NCBI GenBank assembly: GCA_024500155.1
Contig: CM044867.1
Location: forward strand, 28,283,632-28,347,631
Direction of reading: 5' to 3'
Length of the DNA stretch: 64,000 nt
From: Chenopodium formosanum
Lineage: Eukaryota; Streptophyta; Magnoliopsida; Caryophyllales; Amaranthaceae
Shown: positions 22,547-36,200 of the stretch, piece by piece
How the letters are laid out: the number at the start of each line of letters is the position of its first letter
Numbering within the stretch: the first letter of the stretch is position 1
Position numbers and translations under genes: made by a program
The notes under the pieces: generated by a model
Told to the model about the DNA's origin: nothing
The model's input: only the letters and a program-made list of their open reading frames with translations
Databases searched by the model: none

Positions 22547-22960
22547 AACCCAATAATATGTTCGGCCTTATAGTATTGGTCAAAACGCTCAGCACTTCTA
22601 GGAGGCCAGTATAAAGTGTCATCAATCAGCAATGCTTCCTTTTCCAATGTCACTGCAATTGGAAGGTTATGCCTATTATATTTACCAACAATTCTAGTCC
22701 AATTTCCACTCCTTAACGAAAACACATACAAACCTCGAAATTTCCCACTACGGAACAGGACTCGGTTTTGTAAGTTGTAACTAACTAAATCTCTTTCACC
22801 CTTCTTTCTCTTAGGTTATAATCACAAGGTACCCTTGTTTAATAGCAAACAAGTACGTACTGTCGCTAATTTGTAAGTTTCATATAGCATTTGACACGAG
22901 AGATAGGGATAAGAGAGTATTCAACCACCTTTGCATTTCTGAGATAGAATCCAAGGGTGT
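22547..22960 (-). pseudogene. F-box protein, 5' part of the split gene
   Basis: The minus strand encodes the first part of the F-box-associated domain: LYVFSLRSGNWTRIV near 22735, DDTLYWPPRSAERFD near 22600, ending EHIIGF at the insertion point. Upstream, in shifted frames, are a GYLVII block and a weak remnant of an F-box helix (QRWLNTLLS near 22915). At least one frameshift near 22820 and stops upstream show it was already decayed or has decayed since. It joins in frame to 1582-2111. Confidence 0.75.
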
Positions 22961-23442
22961 GAGGCCAATGTGTTGTACCTTTCAAAATAGATACTTGTAG
23001 ATACATTAGTACTCATATAATATAGTACGATTATAGGAAATATGTTGAAAGTGGTCTTAAATTAAATCATTATTAGAAATTATATATAGCTTGACATTGT
23101 ACCTCTCTTTTAGACAAATTCTCACTTTTCACATTAAGACCTTTGTTTTAACCAGTGGTGCATCTGAGCATGTGCAGGGTGGTCGATCACACATGACCCC
23201 TAAGTGAAACTACTATAAAAGGGCCTCAATTTTTTAAATTTACTTATACAAAATAAAAGAAAACTTCTTAATCAATAATCTTATCTTGAATTTTATCATA
23301 AAAATTTATAATATAGTAAAATATTGCTGTTGATAAAAATCAAACGAAGTTTTTATATCCTTCAAAAAATGATTTTAGGGCCCAATTTTACAAAACATTT
23401 TTAGTGTTAATATTTATAGCCCCGACTCTGGTTTTAACATAG
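22961..23442. other. Non-genic stretch
   Basis: AT-rich sequence with no recognisable gene or bounded repeat. Confidence 0.4.
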
Positions 23443-23712
23443 GCATTTCCACATAACCAAGATCCTCCTCTAGTAATAGCATTTTCAGAAGCAATTGTGA
23501 GACTGATTGACAATGGAGAGATGGAAGAAATTCAAGCAAGGACAATTGGTGACTTAGATAATATCTGTGTAGACGATAATGAAACCATTGTTGGTTCTAC
23601 CACATACCAAGATGGTATCTCTCTTTGGCTACCAGTTGCGAGTGCCATATTCGTGGTTGTACTTGTCATTGCCATACTTCTAGCTTATTGCGGAACACTT
23701 ATGAGAAAATAA
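23443..23712 (+). pseudogene. Orphan last exon of a glutamate receptor-like gene
   Basis: After a splice acceptor (ATAG at 23439-23442) the frame matches the end of the glutamate receptor-like gene at 29027-29332. It has EAIVRLIDNGEMEEIQ, the end of the ligand-binding S2 region, then a cysteine-containing linker and one transmembrane helix (LWLPVASAIFVVVLVIAIL), with a stop at 23712. No earlier exon of such a gene is visible upstream on the + strand. It therefore looks like a stranded fragment on the opposite strand from its relative. Confidence 0.65.
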
Positions 23713-24573
23713 GCTAGTCACCATCTTCTATGGATCGCACTTGTATGACTGCTAGCTATACTTTGCTTGCTGTCAAAACTTCAATCATAAATTCATATGG
23801 ATTTTACTTCATTACTATTCTTTTGTGTAGTCTATATTCGGCTTAATTATCTAAACTCAGTCCTATAGTGTAGTCTAATCTACTATTATACATTACAATT
23901 CTATTCGTGGGACAATGTGGAGTACATTTTATGATTATAGGATGAAGATCTAAGGCACATTGAATATAGCTATCTAAAGCTTTTCGTCTTTTTTAATGGG
24001 GAAGATTAAAAATCAACTTACATTGGATGCCTGTTAAAGATGATTTATGGCAATGCGCCAATGCTCATAAACTCAAGCTAATCACATAGGAATAAGATAT
24101 TTGTCACTTGTTGGTTGTATATTTTGACAGTAATATTGTTTGTCAGTAACATTGCTAATGTCTCATAGTTCATTAAGCTTGCTTGTGACCATACATCTTT
24201 CAATTCGTTCTCTTGACAGTTTTGTCTCATTTTAACCTATTAGATATCTAATGCTCTAAGATATTGTTGGGTGACAAAATCATGAATGAAGCACAAATAT
24301 GGATGAGAAATTGTGAATAGTATAGAGCGAGTGGTGCCAACACATTTGTTCCCACTCTACAACATTGTCCTTGGTGGCTCTTTGAAAAGATATGAAGAGC
24401 ATATGCTTTGCAAAATTATCACGAGCCAATCATTATTTATATAAACCTTAAGATTGTATATAATCCAATCATTGCATAACCGACTCGTTTGTAAGTTAGA
24501 TCAGAACTCTGAATACAAACTCAGTATAAACTCACCGGCTCATGTCATGATCATAAACAAAATGTCTATGGTA
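23713..24573. other. Non-genic stretch
   Basis: No coding sequence recognised; it lies between two convergent gene remnants. Confidence 0.4.
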
Positions 24574-27560
24574 CTACCTAGCTCGCGGATGCATTGAATT
24601 AAATGAAATGAAAGCAGACATCATCTCAGTTGTGGTTGTGGTAGGAGCAGAACTTGAGCTTCCTACATCCATATTTTCCAAAACCAAGCAATCATTCAGT
24701 TCCGATATGATATCAGTCATTGTTGGCCGATTATTCCCATTTAATTCAACACATCTATTAGCCAGCTCTGTTGCTCTCCAGACCGAGTTGTAGTTTTCTC
24801 CTACTTCCACTCGGAGCTTCGGGTCTAGTATGCTGCCTATGTCACCTCTGTCAATGAGGGGCTTTACCCATTGAACCAAGTTAGGTCCTGTGCTCAGTAT
24901 AGCCTTTTGTCCTGTGATCAGCTCTAGCAGAACAACCCCAAAGCTATAAACATTGCTTCTTTCGTTCACCTGTCCTGTTGAAAAGTACCTATGTTCATGA
25001 ATAAAATCATCCTCAGTAGTGTTACATAGATATTATTTATTAGTGTGATTACACCAATCAATCTTGAAATACCCTTTATTATTTGATAGGTACCTTTGAT
25101 TTGTTTGAAAAATAATATTCGTGGACGAGTTATTACTGGGAGATAGGGACTTACTGAGGATCAACATAACCTGGTGTACCGACGACTGTAGCGCTTAGTC
25201 TTGAGACAAATTCTTCAGGGAAGATCCTAGAGTGACCAAAATCAGCAACCTTTGCTTGAAGATGTTGATCAAGTAGTATATTAGCTGGCTTTACATCTCT
25301 ATGGACTATTGGCGGATTGCAAGTATTGTAATCCTGATAATACCAATTGTAATCCAGGTATATTGATCAAGCAGTCAATAATTCTAGTCATGAACAAGTA
25401 TGTGTGAAGAAAGGCTTATTACATCTGGAAATTATATTCAACAAGTGCTACTTTTGGTTTTTGAGAAATTTAATGACTTAGTATTATATCATCTAATTCT
25501 ATGATACAACTTTTATAAATTATGTTTTGTGAAAGTGGGTAAGAATAATATATATATTACCTTGAGCTGTGTCAAATGCAATCTCAAGTCTATTTTTCCA
25601 GCTCAAATTTGCTTCTGCTACAAAATCAGCAGGACAACACTGTTCACAAGTGTTGGACTTAAGAAATGCAGCAAGCACATAAATTTGATTCAGTTAAAGT
25701 AATCATATCATAACTGAAATAGCACACCTGATGAAAGAAGAGCTTTCAAGTCGCCACCGGACATGTACTCGTAAACTAATGCCAAGACGGCTCCTTGTTC
25801 GCAATATCCATATAGAGAAACCAAATTCTTGTGAGAAATTCTTCCAAGCACTTGAATCTATAAGACAAATATATAAACATTTGCTTCACCTCATTCATTT
25901 TCATATCATAAGTAAACACAATTTATAATTTGCTTAGGAGCATCATATCTTACAAACCTCATTAGTGAATTGCTTAGGAGCATCACTTTGTGACAGCACC
26001 TTGACTGCAACTTCAATATTCCCCTTAGCCAACTGACCATAATAGAGGACTCCAAAGGCACCCTAACCCAGCCTCTTCTGTAACTTATTCGTCATGTGCT
26101 CCACCTCGGAATAGGTGAAGTTGGTGAATTGTTGGAGCTTGCCTCCAACGGAGACTTCTGTATCGGAATCGGTAGGTTTTGTTTCAGTACTACTTTCCCT
26201 TTCTGTAGATCCTGTGACATGTATATGACATTAGTATTGACTGCCTTCGGAGCTGTGATGTTGTATGCATATATTTGAGACCTCAGGCGTGTGTGAATTG
26301 CATCTATTGATTTATTTGCTAAGATGATTTGAATAAGCTGTTTAGTTTAGGTTTGAGTAAAGATTTTCATAGTAGTATTCGGTTTTAGTCAGCTTCAATT
26401 TAATTAGTTGTAGTGAGCCTAGTGGCTGTTTTTATGTGAGTTAAATCTAGAGGATTGTTGTTGAATATCTCCTTGTTATACCTTATATGATACTCGTATA
26501 TGATTTCACATTTTCACTATATAGTACTATGAAGAAAATAAAGGAAGTTTAAGGCTCACTAACAGTTTGTACAATTGTTGTCAGTCAGATGAATTTACCT
26601 TTTGAGCTACGAAACTTCCAAAACCAAAAGCCACCAAGAAGTGATGCAAATACGACAACTGAAACCACGGCAATAAGAATCTTATAACGCACTGAAATGA
26701 AAAAGAAAATAAGGGAGTTAGTGGTTAATTTTTTATTAGAATCCACCTCTTCCGCGGCCCACCTCGGCCTCTAGGCTGCATATAGAAGTATAAAGTGTGC
26801 TTTCGTCAAGTTGAATTTTTTTACCTGGCAGGGCTACTGAACCATCAACCGATGATGGAGGTGTTGGAGGTGGCGATCCGTATAAATCATACCTCAATAG
26901 GCAACTTGGCAGAAGAGCCACAGTAACATACCATTCATACATGTGCTTGAGAGCAGCCTTTAGGCATTTCTCACAAAGGGTGCTGCTAACAAAAGGAGTG
27001 CATTGTGCTAGGCCGCGTAGAGTCTCAGACGAGGATAGGTTAATTTCCCTTATGGCAAAACCATTGAGGCTTTCGTTATGAGCGGCTTGATTGATGAGAC
27101 CCTTCATTGTGCTGTCAAAGAGTTGCTTGTATGGATCCAGATGGTATTCGCTCACAAAACTGGTACGATTATAGTGCAGATAAAAAGGACTAACCTCATC
27201 AAGGTTCAAGAGAGTGTGATTGGCATAACGCAAGGTGCATTCTTCGTACCAAATAATCCCTTGTCTTAGAAATTTACATACCTCAACTATTTTGGTTGCC
27301 GCTGATTGGATGCACCGATGACATGTATTGGCATCAACATCACCTCTACAATAGTAATATGCATATACTCGGTCAATGCTCGTGCCTATGGTGAAATTCG
27401 AGGATGATTTTTCAGCGGCGATAGCTGAGAATTCAGTGAAAAGGGTATGATTCATATTTCCTTGGAATGTGCTGTTTAAGCTATACGAGAAGCCATTTTT
27501 CGGACAGTCACTCGTGCTTCAAATGAGGATGATAGTCGGTTATAGAAGCAACAAAACCAT
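24574..27560 (-). pseudogene. Receptor-like kinase pseudogene: DUF26 ectodomain with LRR-I-like kinase
   Basis: Exons (minus): 27560-26825, 26691-26599, 26211-25958, 25857-25728, 25639-25561, 25333-25155, 24988-24574, all with GT/AG ends. Exon 1 has two DUF26 (Gnk2) domains with C-x8-C-x2-C patterns (CRGDVDANTCHRC; CTPFVSSTLCEKC). Exon 2 is one transmembrane helix (ILIAVVSVVVFASLLGG). Then come a glycine loop, VAVKVL, VHRDVKPANILL, ADFGHSR, GTPGYVDPQ and a C-lobe ending ELNDCLVLEN. The kinase wording (FTYSEVEHMTN, YVDPQ, ELNDCL) resembles LRR-I/malectin-type kinases, not the usual DUF26 kinases. Lesions: two stops in the signal peptide, TAG in the glycine loop (RLG*GAFG near 26065), and a frameshift just before the HRD exon motif. 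Confidence 0.75.
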
Positions 27561-29026
27561 GTTTATATGATAGTAGAATCAATATCATGGTTAAGGATAT
27601 TTGGCTCAACAATTTGCAATATGGTTTGGTTGACATGAAGGTAAAAACATACTGTATCCATATCATCATGATTGACATACATGGATATTGATCACTTGTA
27701 AATGCTTTGACAATATGATCTCTACATGATTAACTTTTTCTGGTGTGGTTGACTAAGTGAAGATGAGTAGGTCAGATGACATTTGATCAACTAAGTTCTC
27801 AAAGATTAATAAAACAAAACTCATTAAAACAAAAACAGTCTGGAAGATATGTCAACTCTCGACCCCGAAACAAAAGAATGAATGGGAGAAGTGCTAATGA
27901 AGCAGACCATTTCTACCTCCAACTCAGCTCTCAGTAGGGAACCAAAAGATTAAAGACTAAAATTTAAATAATGAACATCATAGATTAATTAGACAAATCT
28001 ATAGATTAGACGTGTAGTTGACCAATTAATACATATTGTATACTTCTTATAGGATAAGTACAAAAGAAGGTAATTGCTTCCTTAGTAATAGTTGAGGCCT
28101 ATGATTAAGTATCTTAATACAGGAAGGCGATAAACAAGTTTCGATAATTACTCTAGATACTAGAGTCATCAATCTGTAATCTTGTCTTAAAAGGGTTGCT
28201 GGTTCACAGTATATAAAATGATAAGGAGTACTGATTATGGTGAACTAAGTGTAAAGTAATGCTAAATCCCAAGAAGTGGGATGCAAAAATTAAAGGTGCT
28301 CCCGAATATATTATGATGTTGTCCGGCCAACTGAATGTGACTTCAGGATAAAACTATTAGCAGTGGCTTACATTTTTTTTCCATAGAAAACCTTCAATCT
28401 TGGATCTTCGACAAAGTCGCTCCTGAATTGATATTGATAGATTCTCATTGAAACAATGCAGTACTACATTGGTGCTTAGCCTTGATCAACTTGAACAGGT
28501 CTTATGATCCTTATTTCCTAGTTGTTTAATAAGTCAGAATAGTCATAATGTTTTATTAGTATTTATTTCCCTCTTGTATAGGAACAGCTAGTACTTAGCT
28601 CATAATGTTAGGTCAATTCATTTTAGATTTTTTTACTCCTTACATCATTAAGTTTAATAGGTCACCTTTATATGCAATAATGGCATGCATGAGATTTCTT
28701 GTTGATTGAATAATAGAAAGGAAATGACAGCGGTAAGTGCAGTGACACCACCGCGGTGGCTCATATATTCGAAAAATACGATAGATTTAATTTCCAGATG
28801 TTTGCTGCTAAAATGTAGCACAAGGCCCATGATAAATGACGGCATTGAACGTAGAAATAAAATGAAAACATTGTTGGCCATATACATGTCTTTCTAGTCC
28901 CCAAACAATTTGCATTAAAATTATTTTACATTAAAGTTACTCTTTAGATACGATTCACACTAAACAACAGGTACAGACAGAGATAAGTTATAAGTGATAT
29001 CATTAGTTAATGTCAAAAATAGTAGG
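27561..29026. other. Non-genic stretch
   Basis: No coding sequence or bounded repeat recognised. Confidence 0.4.
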
Positions 29027-31689
29027 CTAACAACGTGGAAGCAGATAACAAGGGTAGGCAACGGCTTTCTTCTTCCTACCATTGCGTCTTAGTCCACAGT
29101 ACAATAATATAATGATGATCATGAGAATTAACACAGCAATGGCTCCCGCTACAAAGATCCAAAAACTATCAGAATCTAGAAGCTGATCAGAACCTCCAAC
29201 ATTGTCATCACTTTCACATGTGTCCAAGCTACCAATTGTTCTTTGTTGGATTGTTGTCAATCTTCCAGTGTCTATCAACTTCAACAATCCTTCCGAAAAT
29301 TCCTTTGCTAGGGAGGTTTCTTTGTGGAAGGCCTACATGAAAAAAATAAATAAAATCATGTTCGTGCAAAACACACCTTCCTAAATCATAATCTATTCAA
29401 AAATATACTCCGTATGCAAATATACCAGCTGGTCAGTAGTACTTTCTAGTAAGATATATGTACTCGGTAACATGTTATAACTTTCTTTGATCAAGTCTTG
29501 TTTATGTTTGATCTTGACCACTAATTGATAATCTATTAATGTCATAGTATTGTCATACTCCTAGTCTACCACTTCAATGTTTGATTTAGCTTTCAAATTA
29601 GCATATAGCCAACGCTATGGCACGGTATGTCAATCGGTTATTAGCTAATTAATTCATTATGAATTGAAAAACTGGCTTTTAATGCAAACAATGTATGCAA
29701 GACTCAGGTACCATACATGTAACGATAAATGTAAGGATTATTCATACTAACACGTAAGATTCGGGTACCATAAGAAAACAGAGGAGTTTCTTAGGAATTA
29801 CTATCTTATGTCGAGAAGACAGAAATTATTTACTAAGTTTATGAAGCTCATGTTAATGTAGAAAATTATTTCGAATATGGTTGTTCCCTTATAAAGGAAA
29901 ATCTATATGATATAATCATGTACGTCTTATATATAAATTAAACAAAACATAGAAAAAGAGGAGGGAGCATGTACGTACAAATCCAAATCCGACAGTGTCG
30001 ATACCATAGGCAGGGACTGCAGTGAATCGATCACAATAGTTGGTGTGGTTAGCAAGGAAAAGTTGGAGATTAGGAGAATCCCCGAAAATGGCATCAACGC
30101 CACCTCTTTTAGTTCCTTTGGACAACATCTCCGTCATTTCTTCTTCTGATTCAAGGATTATTAGCTTTGATTCGGAGATGCCTTTTTGGATTAGCAAGTT
30201 TTTAATAAAGGATCCTTGTCAATGACCCACATTTAGCTTGTTCCTGATTAGTTGATCTATGTTTCTGATACTACTAGCACCCTGACGTTGCGCTGTAAGT
30301 GATGATGTCTGGCTTGCTGAGTAACAAGCTAGCAAGATCAGCATCACCATAAAAAAAATATTATTATTACTAGCCTTGTTTGTGTTATTGACCTCAAGAT
30401 GTCACCTACAACATGTATATCATATGACAAATTAGTTACTACGACGACTTACATAAGTTGTTAGTGTAATAGAACTTTTTCCAGTGGATTAAGGTACGGT
30501 GCTCACTTCGCAAATCGTTGTAAGAAGAGCTTGTTTCTTTCAGATGAGAAGCATGCTTGTCAGTTCTGTATTCCAAAAACCAGAAAGAGATTGCAACCAC
30601 GAAGCTAAACGCAAGTGTGGCGGCCACTATATATTAAGTGGCTGATGCCAGAGAAATTGTTATAGCTCCCCTTCCAATTGGCTGCTGATTGATGCGAAGT
30701 AGCATTGATATTTGACTGTTTAAGTACGGTAAGGTAAAGTCCACCCACGGCGTCCTGTAACTCAATATTGATATCTCCCCTACCGCGCCATCATAGTTCT
30801 ACAGATAATTAATTAGAAGGTTAGCATGCAATGACTTCTAATTAGATAATTCATTACTAGAAGATCAAGAATAGATTGTGTTTTAAGAAATATCTCAAAT
30901 TGATCCTAGGTCGTCCTCTGATTTGAAACATTGCCATTTTAGTTTTTACACGACTTCAATTAATATTCATTACCATTCATCACCAAATTAAAGGCGACAT
31001 TGTAAAAGCGGACTAGCTTCGTTAAGTCTTGGGTTGGGACTTGGGAACTTGTACTTACTATCTACGATCCAATCTCATGTAATTAAGGTGATAGTGTGAT
31101 ACTGAGGGGTAATGAAACTTTAGGGAAAATATATATATACAGAGTATTGCATATAGTCATATAGATTACCACTACTTTTATGAACTTGACATATATATAA
31201 ACTCTCTTTACAAGATCATATATAAATCCACTACCATATATTTCTATCAACAAGAATGGTGCAATAAAGAATAGAGACTAGAAAAGGTGACAACAAATCT
31301 GATTAACGATGGGTATAGATATACCGTACCTGAGCAACAATGGTTTGAAGCATGTCATCGAAACTGCCATTCATGGTGCCATCAGGTTTGGCAAATGGGA
31401 CGAACTCGTAAGGCACTGACGAAGGAAGGCCTAAATTTACAATGTCTTCAAACACTGCAATCGCAAATCCACTGAAGTTTTGCACCCCTGTAACGGGGTG
31501 ACGTTCAATCGATACAAACTTATTGAGCCCTGGTCTAACAGGAATCAAAAGCCTTAGTTTCGATGATGTCCCGTTTCTCGACTCGATTGTACTGTTCTGA
31601 CCGGATACAATCATAAGTTTCATGGCCATCACCATAAGAAATACTAGGTGCACAAGCACAACACATAATCCATTCTGCTTGCTCACCAT
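29027..31689 (-). pseudogene. Glutamate receptor-like channel without N-terminal ligand domain
   Basis: This is the minus-strand remnant of a plant ionotropic glutamate receptor homologue (a membrane cation channel). Exons: 31689-31330 (signal peptide, then S1 with FAIAVFEDIV), 30798-30453 (VDFTLPYLNSQISM, then transmembrane FVVAISFWFLEYR), about 30400-29979 (YSASQTSSLTAQ at the TM3 position, then S2 with GGVDAIFGDSP), and 29332-29027 (end of S2 and last transmembrane helix). S1 follows the signal peptide directly, so the usual N-terminal domain is absent. The pore loop is not recognisable. In-frame stops (SAT*YIVAA near 30635; NVGH*QGS near 30222) indicate a pseudogene. It may be a decayed member of a group of short receptors. 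Confidence 0.7.
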
Positions 31690-33290
31690 TTTCTTTCGTC
31701 TTTGGTTTTCAAAGGTTTTCCCAATCAATTCATGTTTGATCTGTACAACTAGTTTATAGTGTTAAAAATCAAGGACGAAATCCATTTGAATACATATACA
31801 TTACACTGCTTATTATTGCTAGTTGACTTTGACATGTCAACAATAACGTACTTAGTACTCCCTAATTTTTAATACAGTACATCACCTAGCAGTAATTTGT
31901 GGCCTTGTGGGTTTCTCTACTAGGTTAGTAGGTTACCACTAATTGAACAATGTTTATCTACTCTAATCATTATCCTCATAAAATTACATATGTAGACTCA
32001 CATCCTCTTTTTTCTTTTTATTTTCATATATATTTTTTTATAGATATATTTGGTTTCTTTAACACTTAGTTAGATTCATTTTTAGTAAAACGAGGAAAGG
32101 GAAGGGAAAAGAAAGGAAGAGAAAATAAGTTCATGTTTCCCATGTTTGGTACTTTGGTTAAAAGAAAAGAATTGAAGGGAATCCGTTGTTTGGTTAGACT
32201 AGTTGTGGACCCGCACGCGATGTGCACGGTTCCCCAAGTTATCAATGTATTTTCTCAACTGATTTTGTTATCGATGTTGTTTCTTGAATTATTTTTTTGC
32301 CGTTTTATCATCCATCAAGATTTGGGTTCAGATGGGTTCAAATAATGGATGATTAACCAATGTAAGCTAACTTTTCCCCAAAAAGCAAGAGTAAAAACTT
32401 TCACGTGTCAAAAAAAAAAAGTATAACTAAACTTTCTATAATATAAAAAAGAAACAACAATTTGTAAAACAATAGATAATCATATGAACAAAAAAGCCAA
32501 AAATGAATACCCAAAAAACATCAAATGAAATAAACCCAGATGAAATTTCAATAATTCCAAAAAAAAAAACTCCAAATTAATTTAATATTTTTACATTTTG
32601 CAGAAGAACAATCGAGACGAGGCAAAAACGCTGTGTAATTAAACGAAATTGAACAGCAAAGGAAAGAAAAAAATCACAATAATAAATCTGTATGACATTA
32701 ACTAAACCTTCATCAATGGAAGCATTTCACTCTTTTCAGTTGTTCTACAACAAAAGGCTGCTAAATGAATAGAATTATACGGATCAAATGCCCCCATCAA
32801 AGTTAACTACAATCCTTTGCTCTCCTGATAATTATCATCAAACACTGCAAATTTAAGAGAGATTGGCAATAACTGCTTGAGATTTGAACAACACTACCAA
32901 ATAAGAAACTCAATCACTATAAGAATTATGAGGAAGAAGGAAAGGATAATGAAGCCAAAGACTAATATCAAAATTGCCATGACCAATCAATTCCAGGTTC
33001 ATCAAAATTCAGAAGTTCCATCAAAAGTTCCTGAGAATTTCTCTAAATTTCTTCTACTATTTAGTTCAATACTATCATCAATAAGAAGGGCAAGACCAAA
33101 GAGGCAAAATTGCTAGCCAAAAGCATAGAAGATGAGAAAAAAGTCCGGGATTTCCACAATGATTACAAAACGATACCTGCAATTTCAAGAGGCATAGCAT
33201 ATAAGAATAAATCACTGTTTATGAATCATGATACTGCATATTAAACGGTTTTGGAGCAAATGTACCTTGATTGCAATTACTTAGTTCACT
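31690..33290. other. Non-genic stretch with a Helitron-like end
   Basis: No gene was recognised. Near 32199 a CTAG followed by GTGGACCCGCACGCGATG resembles the 3' ends of the Helitrons described below (minus orientation), but no matching 5' end is seen. The part near 33000-33290 may be 3' untranslated sequence of the next gene. Confidence 0.35.
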
Positions 33291-36200
33291 TCACAATAGA
33301 TAAAACCTGACCATTTTTAGAAAAGGTGAACCGGAAGGAGCCGTGAGGCCAAGATCTTGCATTACTTTCAATCTTCGAGCACTTCCATCAGGCTTTTTAG
33401 GAGTGTCATCCTGAAACATCAATCACAGAAAAACAAATGTAATTTTACTATTAAACTCAAGAAACACTCAAATATATTGACTACAGTGCCAGAATTTATC
33501 AAAGAGCTTGTTATGTAAAGTCTTATAGTTTCTCCATAGCTGTGAATCTGGTCAACAGATCGATCGTATGTCCTCTATACAAAGTTACCAACTCGTGATC
33601 AGTTGTCTAAAAGAAAATACAAGCAGATCAAGATGTACTCACATCGTGCTCTTCAAATCGTCTTTTAAAAGATACTGGTTTTTCCTTAAGTACACTGTCA
33701 TCCCCTGCATTTGTTTGCCATGTATTGACATCTATCAATCTCCAACATAGAATATAAAGCTTTTCCAAACAAATTAACATGCAGTATTTCAAAGTTACTA
33801 CGGACATCTATTAATCTTTTAGATTTATTGCTTCAGGATATATGGGTTCAGATTGACTTTGGGAATTAAAGTGAAAACTACATGGAAATTGACTTTGATC
33901 ACACACTCAACCCAACTTCGTGCAGAAATTCGAACAGAACACACCTAACTTAATTGCATACCCATCAAACATTATAAAGATGAATTGATATATGTGACTG
34001 GAAGCCACCCTAACATGCCCATGTCTACACAAAGCATTTAACAACAATTCAAACACATCAATTTCCAAAGTATTAGCAAACTCAAATGAATAGCATTTTA
34101 TATGCTACCTAACGAGCATATTGTCAAATCAAAACCCCTAAATTTTCAGCTGAAACTAAATCAGACCCATCACCCCTCTTAATCTTATTATTCATCAAAA
34201 GCAGGAAATATAGTTGATAATGACTTTCAAATCCACTAATTAACAATCAAAGAGTTTATTGGTGTGATCAGTGAACCTTCTCCAACAATTGTAACCTAGT
34301 AATATCGACTATAGTTGATGTAAGGAATAGGTCCTCTCTATGTACATTGTCATGAAACCCTTGACACTGACAGAACTGTCAGCATAAAGCTTCCTATAGG
34401 AAACTTCTCATAAATTTTATAAAAAATGTCATAGTATGTGCTCCTTTAACTGTCAATCATAAGAGGTAATTTTACACTCGTCTTAACCTTTAAAACCCAA
34501 CAAACTACAATATAAAATAACGAGATGCCAGACTCACCAGTTTCGCCAGAAGCTGCTGCTGCAGGAATATTTAAAGCTGCAGAGAAAACCAAATTATGAA
34601 CATGATGAGAAGCTAGTTGATGATAAGCAATGCAAATCGATATAAACACATCTTGTTTATAAAAAGTAGCCGAATAATCAGCAATTCAGCATTAAACAAA
34701 AGAGCATATAGTAGCAAAATCATACTTTTATTGCAAGAAGCTGGCAACTGAAGTGCGGAGGGCAAGGAGCTGGAATGTTATCATTCAGATCACAGAGGAA
34801 GGTTATCCCTGATGTCTTATCAAATGTAACATCAGAAGGCAAGCTCTGCAGAAGACATCCAGATTCTGGAACCAAAAAAATCAAATTATGATACAAAAAA
34901 GTGGATTCTAGGTGAGGATAGATGACAAAGATCACTGTAGTTATCCAATAATGGCAATAGAATGGTAACCACGTAGCCCTTAGGTTTAAACATTTTTATA
35001 AACAAAGCAAGAACAAAGCTGATTAATTTTAGAGCAACCAACTACAGAATCGTAAACATTTCAATTCCATTCGTAAATAGTGACAACTTGCATTTCAGGA
35101 GACAGTTCAATACTCCTCTGATCGCGTTAAATTAACATTTGTAATCGCTCTGAATCAACATTTTATCAGGTGAACAAATACAGTATAGTACTTGCATGTT
35201 TGCATATTAGGAGATAGTAATCAGCTTTAAATTGTAATCAAATCACGCTGTATCAACATAATATGTACTTTATTAAGAAAAACATTTGGGCTCATAGTGC
35301 CGTTCCTGACAATTTATAGGCCAACGCCGCCGAGCAAAATATTGAACTATATGGTCCCCTATGCATAAAGGAATAATTTCCTCAAACAATGGTATTATAG
35401 GTATGTTTTATTGCATTGCATAAGGCATATATGTATGTAGACAATAAACATAAATCAAGAAGGACAAGAACAAATTTGAAACTTACATTGCTGCAATTAC
35501 AGATGAAGAATATAACTCTAGAAATTGAGGAAAAATTTACAAAAAAGAGAATTTAATTCCAATTTACCAAGAAAATGGTATTAAATAAGAAAATAAGCAT
35601 ATTAATTTCAAGAAAAAATTGCAGCAACGTAAGTTTCACTTTTTGAATGCAAATGGCATCAATATATAATATTCCTAATAGTTTCCTAGTTAAAATATCG
35701 AAGAATGGGAAATGTAAAACATACCCAGTTGAAAACAGAGAAGAAAATGAAGCCCAGATGGAAAAACCTTCGAAATTTCGCTGGAAAACCCATTTTTTTC
35801 AGCAACTCGTCGCCGATGATCAAAGCCACTGCAGCCGGCGATTTCACCACCCCTACACCACCACAAAGCACTATACACTTTTGATCTATCACTTTAAGCA
35901 ACCTCCAAAGTACACACAACATGCTTAAAACAAAAGGCTTGAAACATACAGACTAATTATTCGGCGTGATTGCTATAGTGCTAGGAATAAGGCACAATAA
36001 ATATGGAACAAGGACAAACAGCAAAATAAGAACCTAAATTACTCTTACAACTTCATCAACAACGGAAACAGGAACTACTAGATCAATAATTGAAGTAACC
36101 TATAATCCAAAAGTAGTACAATTCATTCCAAATCAATTCTATGCAAAATTTGAAGGAAAGATTTTGCAACTCAGTTCAGATCAAAACGGTAACGCCCAGG

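Noticed and set aside
35686..35922. 78-codon minus-strand frame ending near a splice-like GTATG
   Set aside because: It might be an alternative exon of the 33291-36890 gene, but no matching acceptor, domain or phase supports it.
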